Origin: Acidobacteriota bacterium
GTDB taxonomy: Bacteria > Acidobacteriota > Thermoanaerobaculia > Multivoradales > JAHEKO01
Assembly: GCA_030610025.1 (NCBI GenBank)
Contig: JAUWSP010000062.1
Coordinates: 1 to 9,797 of the forward strand
Direction of reading: 5' to 3'
DNA: 9,797 bases
Program-made: the position numbers and the translations under genes
Notes under the pieces: model-generated
Databases searched by the model: none
What the model saw: only the letters and a program-made list of their open reading frames with translations
What the model was told of the DNA's origin: nothing
Part shown: positions 1 through 6,328 of the stretch, piece after piece
How the letters are laid out: the number at the start of each line of letters is the position of its first letter
How positions within the stretch are numbered: the stretch's first letter is position 1

Positions 1-411
1 CTCATGCTGGAAACGCTCGATGAGATGGCGAAACAGAGCTTTGACAATCTCGATGTTGTTCGACAGCAGGTCGAACAGGTCGTCGCTCTCGATGGCCAGC
101 AGCAGGGTGTCCGTTTCGGCGGTCGCGGTCGTCGTCCTCAGCCGACTGCGAAGAATATCGACGCCACCGAAGGTCGCCAGAGGGCCGACAATCTTGGTCT
201 CGCCGTTGCCAGGCTCGACCTTGACACTGCCCCGAACGACACAGAACATGGCCTCGGCGGGTTCGTTCGCACTGTAGATCTTCTCCCCGGCAGCCACCGA
301 CCGCTCCTGCGCAATGGCGGCAATTCGAAGCACCTCCTCCGCCTTGCAATAGGAAAAGACGTCGACACTCTGCAAGAACACGACGGTTTCGATTCTGGCT
401 AACTCAGACAC
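1..411 (-). CDS. Cyclic-nucleotide-binding-domain (CNB/Crp-fold) protein, 3' end off the window
   Basis: Partial gene: 137 codons are visible, with no stop before the left edge. The start is GTG at 409-411, chosen because a strong Shine-Dalgarno (AGGAGG, plus-strand 419-424) lies 7 bases upstream and no ATG lies near it in frame. The protein reads as a CNB jelly roll: an N-terminal FLQSVDVFSY helix (residues 12-21), a GEKIYSANEPAEAMFCVVRG strand-turn segment (42-61) and a phosphate-binding-cassette-like stretch TFGGVDILRSRLRTTTATAE (80-99). In classical cAMP/cGMP binders this cassette reads FGE(L/I)A..., followed by R-(T/S)-A. Here the Arg (R92) is kept, but the ribose-contacting Glu is Gly (G83), so nucleotide binding is doubtful or altered. 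No helix-turn-helix is seen in the visible part, but the C-terminus is missing. The gene follows the second NTT-HEAT gene by 22 bases and is surely co-transcribed with it. Related NTT-HEAT proteins elsewhere carry a CNB domain fused at the C-terminus, so this is probably the detached equivalent. Confidence 0.85.
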   Translation of the reverse strand, partial: MSELARIETVVFLQSVDVFSYCKAEEVLRIAAIAQERSVAAGEKIYSANEPAEAMFCVVRGSVKVEPGNGETKIVGPLATFGGVDILRSRLRTTTATAETDTLLLAIESDDLFDLLSNNIEIVKALFRHLIERFQHE

Positions 412-433
412 AGCTTTCCCTCCTCCACCACAT

Positions 434-3313
434 CTAAACGGATATTCCCTCTCTGACTGCGACCCAACGGGCCGTTTCACCGACGAATGGATCCGTAGCG
501 CTCTCGACCAGGGACTGGACTCTGTCGTAGAGCTCGGCGATTCTTCCCTCGTGAACCGCATAGAGAGCCGCCAAGGTCAGGTGGCACTCTTCGGAGTCTC
601 CCCCCTCCGGCTCCACCAACATCCTGTCCAGGGCCTCGACCTTCGTCAAACTCGTCACCCCGAAGTGCTTTTCGGCGGCATTGAGCTTCTCGTCGAGAGG
701 CTGATCGTCGATGACCGCGAAGACACTTCGTCGCACCTCACCCGACAGTGCGTTGTCCAGGTACTCCAGAGCGTGGCTCCGCAAGCCGGCGGTGCCGCTC
801 GTCAGGCTGCGGTGGGCGGCCCAGACATCGCGGGGCTGAAACAGGGCGGCTACCAGACCGAAGACGTTGCCCAGGTGCTCTTCGACGCGCTCTCCCAGGA
901 GCCTTTCCACCAGGTCGGGCTCATGAGCACCCTCTCGCCAGGTGACGCAACCTCCTTCGAGTCTGGCCTTCTGCATTCCACCGAGAGCTCGCAGATCGGC
1001 GAGGGCCTGAAGATAGCGACCGGCCTCGAAACGAATCTGCTGCTCGATTGTCTTCAGATCGACCGTATGTCGAATGTCGTCGGGCAGAGCTCCTATCGAC
1101 TCGATCAACTTGCGGCGCTGGAAGGAATCTGCCGAGTGGCCCAGATGTCCGACAAGCTTCTCGGCGGCGGCCATGGTGCCGATCTTGGCAATGGTCATCG
1201 GCAGGGCCCTTCGAACCCACAACTGCTCATCGACATCCCCCATGAAGTGGGCCAGGGCCGGAATCGCGGGCTCGCCGAAAGCCACCAGCGCTTGCCTCGC
1301 GTCGTGCTTCACCCGGCGGTCGTTCAGCAGCGAGACCAGAGTCGGTACGTACAGCGGGTTGTAGCCGTCCCGCGCCACCCTACGCCGAATAGCAGAGATC
1401 GCTTCGCGAGCAATCTGCGGCTCCCGATCGTAGAGCAGGCGGATGAGCAGTTCCTGGAATCGGGGCTCGTGAATGGCACCGAGAGCCTTCGCCGCTTCGG
1501 CCCGGATCTCGGGATCGGCATCGGACAAGAGATCATCCAGCGAGCGAGTCGCTTCCTCTACCATCGACTCCGTTCCATAGTTGGCCAGGCAGGCCACCGC
1601 CGCAGCACGCACACCGGCATCACCTTCCTGCAAGCGCGGGAGCATCAGCTCGCAGGCGTCTTCGCCATGCAGCACGGCCAACGTCTGAATGGCTTCAGCT
1701 CGAACCTCTGGATTCGGGTCCGCCAGCCGCCTCTCGATGAGCGGTAGGGCATCGAGTCGCCCCGCTTTGGCGAGAATCTCGAGGGTTCGCTGCCTCACCT
1801 CGGCATCGTCATGGTAGAGCAACAGCGGTGAGACCAGGTTTTCACGCTGATTCGAGGCCAGGATGTCGAGGCTCTGGATGACCTGACGCGCATCCGAGCT
1901 TCCCAGAGCCTGCACGAGCATCTCCAACGTCGTGACATCGGAGACGTTGATCGGAATCTCCGCATCGACGCTTCGCGTCTTGAGCACACGCCGAAAGGAG
2001 CGCACGTACTCCTTGTAGGCAAAGACGGTCACAGCCAGCCAGATCACGATGAGAACGAACGAGATCCACCCGGCCTGGACAGCTGTGATCAGACCGAACG
2101 TCACCGGCAGAAGGAGGAGCGCCGCCATCCCCTTGGCGCCACGTTGCACGAAGACGTCGATGAACGCCTTCGCCTTGACGCGGGCCTTGGAAGGCACTGG
2201 CAGAAACAGGAGCTCGCGGGTCGCCTGCTCGAGCGAGTAGCGCACGCCATTCTCACCGACCTTCAGGAACAGCGCGGTCCCCAGCAGCAGAGCGGGGAAG
2301 AAGACAGCCGAAACAAACAGCGCAGCGGTCCCCAGGGCCAGGGTGACCGGCAGAACTTTCATGGCCACACCGACACCCAACCCCCGGTGAATTCGAGCCG
2401 TAAAAGCCAGCTGAAAGAGAAAGGCTGCGATCCCCATGATGCTATAGAAGTTGCCGAAGAAACGAGTGGCGTTCTCCAGGTCGGTGGTGGCGCTCTCCAC
2501 CGCCCAGTTGAACTGCAGATCTACGATCTGCGCGACCACGACACTCAGCACCATGATGGCCGCGATGACCTGCAACTGCCGCGACCCCTTGATGATCTCG
2601 AAACCGCCTTTGGCCTTGTCGAGCTTGACCAGACCCGCAGCGCCAGCGACCGCATCCGGGGCTGTAGGCCGTTGCCGCTGGATCAGAAAGATGACTCCGA
2701 CAGCCAGCATGAGAATGGCAGCCGCCACCAGAAACGTCGTTCGGGTATCCACCAGGTAGCTGACCAGGCGGGCCACCTGACCACCGGCAATGCCTCCCAG
2801 CAAGCCTCCTGCCCCGATGAATCCGAACAGACGCTTGGCCTGACGGGGATCGAGCACATGGTTGGAGAACGACCAGAACTGACTGACATTCATCACGTAG
2901 GCGATCGAGATCCAGACATAGAGCACGAATGGGATCCACGACCAGGTGAACTGGAACAGCCACCAGAACACCACCATGCTGGTCGCGATGATGGTGCAGG
3001 TCGCCGCCATGAGGTGATGGCGCTTGATCCGGTCCGCGAACCTGCCGTAAAGCCTGAGCAGCGGGTACGAGCAGAGCGCCACCGCCAGGTAGACCCAGGG
3101 TAGATTGGCCGCACCCAGCCCTTTGACGTAGGAAGACTGCCGAACGCTCTTGGTGGCGTACTGAAAGGTGATGAAGAGAAAGAAGGTGACGAAGAGCAGG
3201 AGGGCGGGCCAACCCTCCCCTTGCCGCATGTCGATCCCCAAACGGCTCGCCAGACGTCGCCAGAAGGACGTCTCTTGTGTAGCGTCAACTGTTCCAGGCG
3301 CGACTGGACTCAT
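434..3313 (-). CDS. NTT-family (ATP/ADP translocase-like) transporter fused to HEAT repeats, copy A (959 aa)
   Basis: Integral membrane protein predicted to move nucleotides (ATP/ADP exchange is the family archetype; the substrate here is unknown). Residues about 35-435 hold roughly 12 hydrophobic segments. Family-like motifs are SQFWSFSNHVLDPRQAKRLF (144-163), followed by a glycine-rich helix (GFIGAGGLLGGIAGGQV), and TRELLFLPVP...KAKAFIDV (365-387), which resembles the TKEMAYIPLD...KGKAAIDV motif of plastid and Rickettsia NTTs. Residues about 455-765 are HEAT repeats, with recurring D(P/A)xxVRxxAxxxLA units, e.g. NPEVRAEAIQTLAVL. The C-terminal 190 residues continue as helical, partly HEAT-like sequence. 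Canonical NTTs are about 500 aa, so the tail doubles the length. The ATG at 3311-3313 is chosen over an upstream GTG (3317-3319) because that GTG lies inside the Shine-Dalgarno (3319-3324), and because this start makes the protein align almost without gaps to copy B. It could alternatively be a non-transporting sensor built on the NTT fold. Confidence 0.9.
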   Translation of the reverse strand: MSPVAPGTVDATQETSFWRRLASRLGIDMRQGEGWPALLLFVTFFLFITFQYATKSVRQSSYVKGLGAANLPWVYLAVALCSYPLLRLYGRFADRIKRHHLMAATCTIIATSMVVFWWLFQFTWSWIPFVLYVWISIAYVMNVSQFWSFSNHVLDPRQAKRLFGFIGAGGLLGGIAGGQVARLVSYLVDTRTTFLVAAAILMLAVGVIFLIQRQRPTAPDAVAGAAGLVKLDKAKGGFEIIKGSRQLQVIAAIMVLSVVVAQIVDLQFNWAVESATTDLENATRFFGNFYSIMGIAAFLFQLAFTARIHRGLGVGVAMKVLPVTLALGTAALFVSAVFFPALLLGTALFLKVGENGVRYSLEQATRELLFLPVPSKARVKAKAFIDVFVQRGAKGMAALLLLPVTFGLITAVQAGWISFVLIVIWLAVTVFAYKEYVRSFRRVLKTRSVDAEIPINVSDVTTLEMLVQALGSSDARQVIQSLDILASNQRENLVSPLLLYHDDAEVRQRTLEILAKAGRLDALPLIERRLADPNPEVRAEAIQTLAVLHGEDACELMLPRLQEGDAGVRAAAVACLANYGTESMVEEATRSLDDLLSDADPEIRAEAAKALGAIHEPRFQELLIRLLYDREPQIAREAISAIRRRVARDGYNPLYVPTLVSLLNDRRVKHDARQALVAFGEPAIPALAHFMGDVDEQLWVRRALPMTIAKIGTMAAAEKLVGHLGHSADSFQRRKLIESIGALPDDIRHTVDLKTIEQQIRFEAGRYLQALADLRALGGMQKARLEGGCVTWREGAHEPDLVERLLGERVEEHLGNVFGLVAALFQPRDVWAAHRSLTSGTAGLRSHALEYLDNALSGEVRRSVFAVIDDQPLDEKLNAAEKHFGVTSLTKVEALDRMLVEPEGGDSEECHLTLAALYAVHEGRIAELYDRVQSLVESATDPFVGETARWVAVREGISV

Positions 3314-3324
3314 TAGCACCTCCT
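3311..3324 (-). promoter_or_regulatory. Shine-Dalgarno and start choice for NTT-HEAT copy A
   Basis: Read on the minus strand, this is AGGAGG-TGCTA-ATG. A full AGGAGG is followed by a 5-base spacer and the ATG at 3311-3313. A GTG two codons earlier overlaps the Shine-Dalgarno itself and has no ribosome site at a usable distance. The site decides the start of copy A. Confidence 0.8.
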
Positions 3325-3332
3325 GCGCAGGA
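3321..3332. repeat. 12-bp perfect palindrome overlapping the copy A ribosome-binding site
   Basis: TCCTGCGCAGGA is identical to its reverse complement. Its left third is part of the AGGAGG Shine-Dalgarno of copy A (plus-strand 3319-3324). In the mRNA it could fold as a 4-bp stem with a GCGC tetraloop that pairs part of the Shine-Dalgarno. As DNA it could be a dimeric repressor half-site. The stem is short, so any effect would be mild. The symmetry is seen directly; its function is not. Confidence 0.4.
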
Positions 3333-3342
3333 TCGCCCCAGG

Positions 3343-3371
3343 ATTATAGGTCATCCTCGACACCATGTTAG
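3343..3371 (-). promoter_or_regulatory. Candidate sigma70-type internal promoter for NTT-HEAT copy A
   Basis: On the minus strand, CTAACA (plus-strand 3366-3371; 4 of 6 to TTGACA) is separated by exactly 17 bases from a perfect TATAAT (plus-strand 3343-3348). The -35 element overlaps the TAA stop codon of copy B. Predicted transcription would begin near 3335-3337 and give a leader of about 22-26 bases that contains the AGGAGG. A perfect TATAAT in a 54-base gap of a GC-rich region is noticeable. It would let copy A and the CNB gene be expressed apart from copy B. Only sequence match supports it. Confidence 0.4.
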
Positions 3372-6244
3372 ACCTGTGCCACCCGCTCCGCTACCCAGTT
3401 GGCCGTCTCGCCTACAAAAGGGTCTTCGGCCCCGGAAGCCAATTGCTCGATTTCGGCCTCCAGGCCCGGGACGCTCTCGACTCGAACCTCGTAGAGGGCG
3501 GCAGCCGCAATCCCCGCCGAGTCGGGCTCTCCGGCGATGTGAGCCTCCAGCAGACCGCGCAGGGTCCCGACCCTGGAACGTACCCGGATGCCGTGCAACT
3601 TGGCGGCTCGAGTCAACTTCTCGCTCAGAGGGCAGTCGTCGATGACGGCGAAGACCGCTCGGCTGAGCCCACCCTCCAGCGTGTTGTCGAGAAACTCCAA
3701 GGCGCGAGATCTGTGCAGTCTGTCGCCGCTCGTCAGGCTCCGATGAGCGGCCCAGATATGCTCCGGTGGATACAACAGCGCCAGGAGCCCGAACAGGTTT
3801 CGCAGATTGTTGGCTGCCCGCTCTGCCAGCAATCGATCCAGGAGAGTGGGCATCCGTTCTTCGCTCCAGACAATCACCGGGCCGGAAAGATCCCCTTTTG
3901 TCTGCAGACCCAGGCCTCGCAGCGCCGCCAGCCGCCGCAGGAAACGCCTCGCTTCTTCCTCAATCTGCTGCTGCACCGCCCCCCGATCCAGGACATGGCG
4001 GTGGTCGTGCTCCAGCATCCAGTTCAAGGCTTCCACCTGCTTGCGCCTCAGAAAGCTGTCGCTTCCCTGCCGTAGCCCTTCCAGCAGTGCCTGAGCCGCG
4101 GCCATGGTGCCGACCTGGGCGATGGCCTTCGGCAGGGCCCGTTTCACCCACAAGGGCTCGTCGGGATCGTTCATGAAATGGACCAGGATCGGAATTGTCG
4201 GCTCGCCGAAGGCGACCAGCGCTTCTCGGGCCTCATGCCTGACCCGGCGGTTCTGGAGCAGCGCAATCAGGGTCGGAACGTAGAGTGGATTGAAGCCGTC
4301 TCTGCCGACCCGCCGGCGAATCGCCGCGACGGCCTCCTTGATGACACCCACGTCCGTGTCATAAAGCGACTGGATCAAGCGCTCCTGAAAGAGCGGCTCG
4401 TGCACGGCGCCGATGGCCTTGACGGCCTCGATTCTCAACCTGGGGTCGGCGTCGGCCAGCAGATTGAGGAGCACCCGAGTGGCGTCGGCGGTCATGGCTT
4501 CGTCGCCGTGGTTCGCCAGACAAGCCACCGCCGCGGCCCGCACACCCGGATCCCCCTCCTCCAACTTGGGAAGCATCAACTGGCAAACGTCCTTCCCCTG
4601 CATGCCCGCCAACACCCTGATGGCTTCGGCCCGCACTTCGGGATCGGAGTCTCCCAGCCGTCTCTCGATGAGAGGAGCCACGTCGTCGCGGCCCAGCTCC
4701 TCGAGGATGCCCAGTGTTCGCAGCCGCACCTCGGGCTCGTCGTGGTAGAGCAATAGCGGTGGCACCAGATCGCCCCGCCCGTTGGCCGCCAGAATGTCCA
4801 GGCAGTGAAGTACCTGTCGTCTGTCGGAGCTGCCCAGGGACTCCAGCAACAATTCGAGAGTCGTGACATCCGACAGATCTACGGCAACCGAGGCCTCGAC
4901 GCTCCTCTTCTTGAGGCTGGCCCGGAATGCGCGCACGTACTCCCGTGAAGCGGCGGCTGTGACACTGAACCAGATCGCGATGAGCACGAGCGAGATCCAG
5001 CCGGCCTGCACCGGGGTAAAGAGACCGAATGTCACCGGCAGCAAGAGGAGCGCGGACAGTCCCTTGGCTCCTCGTTGAATGAAGACATCGATAAAGGCTT
5101 TGGCCTTGACCCGAAGCCGTGATGGAACGGGTAGAAAGAGGAGCTCTCGGGTCGACTGGTCCAGGGAGTATCGGAGGCCGCTCTCACCGACTTTCAGGAT
5201 CAGCGCCGCTGCCACCAACATCTCCGGCACGAAGCCAGCCGCCAGAAAAAGAGCCACGGTTCCAATGGCCATGGTCACTGGCAGGACTCGTAGCGCAAAG
5301 GAGATTCCCAGTCGGCGGTGGATCCGGGCAGTGAACGCCAGCTGAAACACGAAGGCGGCAATACCCATGACGCTGAAGAAATTGCCGTAGAAAGCTGTCC
5401 TCTGCTCCAGGGTGGTGGTGCTTTGTTCCACGGCCCAATTGAACTGAAGGTCCACGACCTGCGCCACCATGATCGTCAGGACCACCACCGCAGCGATCGT
5501 TTGCAGCGGGCGGGATTGCCTCAGAACCTCGAACCCCCCCTTGGCTCTCTCGAGCTTGTCAGGGGACGGACCGAACTCCTCACCTCTGAGCCCGATGGCT
5601 TCCGATGAGCGCGCCCGCATCATGAGCAGCGCCACGATCACCAGCAGGCCTGCGGCTACCAGCAGGACCGACCTCGTGCCCAGCAACTTTCCTGCCAGGC
5701 TCGCCACCTGGCCGCCGAGGACGCCACCTAGCAGTGCACCCGCACCGATGAAGCCGAACAGACGCCTGGCCTGGCGCGGATCGAAAAGGTGAGTGGCAAG
5801 CAACCAGAACTGGCTCGCCAGCATGCCGTACACGATCGAGGATCCAACGTAGAAAAAAACCGGGGTCCAGGTCCAGGAGTACCGCATCACGAACCAGAAG
5901 ACGACAAGGCTGGCCGCGACTCCGACACAGGAGGCGACGAACAACTGGTCGATCCGATAGCGGTCGACGAAGCGATTGTAAAGACGAAGAACCGGATAGG
6001 AGACGAGAGCTACCAGGAGGTAGACCAGGGGCAGCTTGGCGGCACCCAGAGCGTCGATGAAGGTGGACTGGCGGATCGTCTTGGTGGCGATCTGAAACGT
6101 GAGGAGCAGGAAGAGCGAAACGAAGAGGAGCGCTGCGGGTGAGCCCTCACCTGGACGCAAATCCACACCCAGGCGCCTGAGAGTGCGCCTCCATCCTGCC
6201 TCTGCAACACCTCCACCCCGCGCAGCGGGTGCTTTCCCGATCAC
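3368..6244 (-). CDS. NTT-family (ATP/ADP translocase-like) transporter fused to HEAT repeats, copy B (958 aa)
   Basis: Paralogue of the next gene downstream, with the same layout: NTT membrane domain (about 35-435, roughly 12 hydrophobic segments), HEAT repeats (about 455-765) and a helical C-terminal region to 958. NTT-like motifs are SQFWLLATHLFDPRQARRLF (144-163) and TRELLFLPVP (365-374), followed by RVKAKAFIDVFIQRGAKG (378-395). The HEAT units are clear, e.g. DSDPEVRAEAIRVLAG (532-547) and DPGVRAAAVACLANHG (565-580). The start is GTG at 6242-6244, with AGGAGG (plus-strand 6251-6256) 6 bases upstream; with it, conserved blocks fall at the same residue numbers as in copy A. The membrane domain is predicted to carry nucleotides. 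The HEAT tail should lie in the cytoplasm as a protein-binding scaffold. A lysine found in the TKE..YIPLD motif of characterised NTTs is Arg in both copies, so classical exchange kinetics cannot be assumed. The gene follows the exported kinase-like gene by 84 bases, in which a dyad lies close to the ribosome site. Confidence 0.9.
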   Translation of the reverse strand: MIGKAPAARGGGVAEAGWRRTLRRLGVDLRPGEGSPAALLFVSLFLLLTFQIATKTIRQSTFIDALGAAKLPLVYLLVALVSYPVLRLYNRFVDRYRIDQLFVASCVGVAASLVVFWFVMRYSWTWTPVFFYVGSSIVYGMLASQFWLLATHLFDPRQARRLFGFIGAGALLGGVLGGQVASLAGKLLGTRSVLLVAAGLLVIVALLMMRARSSEAIGLRGEEFGPSPDKLERAKGGFEVLRQSRPLQTIAAVVVLTIMVAQVVDLQFNWAVEQSTTTLEQRTAFYGNFFSVMGIAAFVFQLAFTARIHRRLGISFALRVLPVTMAIGTVALFLAAGFVPEMLVAAALILKVGESGLRYSLDQSTRELLFLPVPSRLRVKAKAFIDVFIQRGAKGLSALLLLPVTFGLFTPVQAGWISLVLIAIWFSVTAAASREYVRAFRASLKKRSVEASVAVDLSDVTTLELLLESLGSSDRRQVLHCLDILAANGRGDLVPPLLLYHDEPEVRLRTLGILEELGRDDVAPLIERRLGDSDPEVRAEAIRVLAGMQGKDVCQLMLPKLEEGDPGVRAAAVACLANHGDEAMTADATRVLLNLLADADPRLRIEAVKAIGAVHEPLFQERLIQSLYDTDVGVIKEAVAAIRRRVGRDGFNPLYVPTLIALLQNRRVRHEAREALVAFGEPTIPILVHFMNDPDEPLWVKRALPKAIAQVGTMAAAQALLEGLRQGSDSFLRRKQVEALNWMLEHDHRHVLDRGAVQQQIEEEARRFLRRLAALRGLGLQTKGDLSGPVIVWSEERMPTLLDRLLAERAANNLRNLFGLLALLYPPEHIWAAHRSLTSGDRLHRSRALEFLDNTLEGGLSRAVFAVIDDCPLSEKLTRAAKLHGIRVRSRVGTLRGLLEAHIAGEPDSAGIAAAALYEVRVESVPGLEAEIEQLASGAEDPFVGETANWVAERVAQV

Positions 6245-6250
6245 CGAAGC

Positions 6251-6278
6251 CCTCCTATGGTCTGCTCAATATAGACCA
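6251..6278 (-). promoter_or_regulatory. Dyad (TGGTCT-N9-AGACCA) next to the ribosome site of NTT-HEAT copy B
   Basis: Two 6-bp arms, plus-strand 6258-6263 and 6273-6278, are perfect inverted repeats separated by 9 bases. The dyad ends one base before the AGGAGG (6251-6256) of copy B. On the minus strand the spacer region contains TATATT, which could serve as a -10 box, but the matching -35 position is poor. The dyad could be an operator or a small mRNA hairpin next to the ribosome site. No T-run follows it in either direction, so it is not an intrinsic terminator. Confidence 0.4.
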
Positions 6279-6328
6279 AGTCGAGTCGGATCACCGCTAG
6301 ATGCCGTGGGGCTCATGAATCATGCGGG

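Larger units (their letters stand above)
434..6244 (-). repeat. Tandem duplication of the NTT-HEAT gene
   Basis: The two neighbouring genes encode proteins of 959 and 958 residues whose conserved blocks sit at identical residue numbers from end to end: SQFW at 144, TRELLFLPVP at 365, NPLYVPTL at 652, WAAHRSLTSG at 831 and DPFVGETA at 941. Hand-counted identity is 28/40 for residues 141-180, 33/40 for 361-400 and 28/40 for 561-600, with lower similarity at the N-terminus and around 880-930. This is an ancient tandem duplication, retained and diverged, not a recent copy. Confidence 0.9.

Noticed and set aside
551..1747. Long plus-strand open frame (about 398 codons) opposite NTT-HEAT copy A
   Set aside because: It is antisense to the HEAT-repeat region of a strongly supported gene, has no recognisable family features, and is rich in residues expected from reading GC-rich codons backwards.
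2144..3103. Plus-strand open frame (about 319 codons) opposite the membrane domain of copy A
   Set aside because: The product is very hydrophilic and rich in Gln, Asp, His and Arg, as expected for the antisense of hydrophobic membrane helices. There is no supporting ribosome site or motif.
3340..3357. AGGAT-N8-ATCCT hairpin in the gap between the NTT genes
   Set aside because: The 5-bp arms with an 8-base loop are weak. The same bases are better explained by the TATAAT promoter candidate.
3365..4075. Plus-strand open frame starting in the gap between the NTT genes
   Set aside because: It is antisense to the C-terminal tail of copy B. Similar antisense openness appears in both paralogues and comes from codon bias, not from a gene.
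6258..6278. Intrinsic terminator after the kinase-like gene
   Set aside because: The dyad has only 6-bp arms with mixed composition and no T-run in the direction of transcription. It also lies almost at the next gene's ribosome site.
6314..6324. Short palindrome CATGA-A-TCATG just after the kinase-like gene
   Set aside because: The arms are only 5 bp and mismatch at the next base. It is too short to call a site without conservation data.
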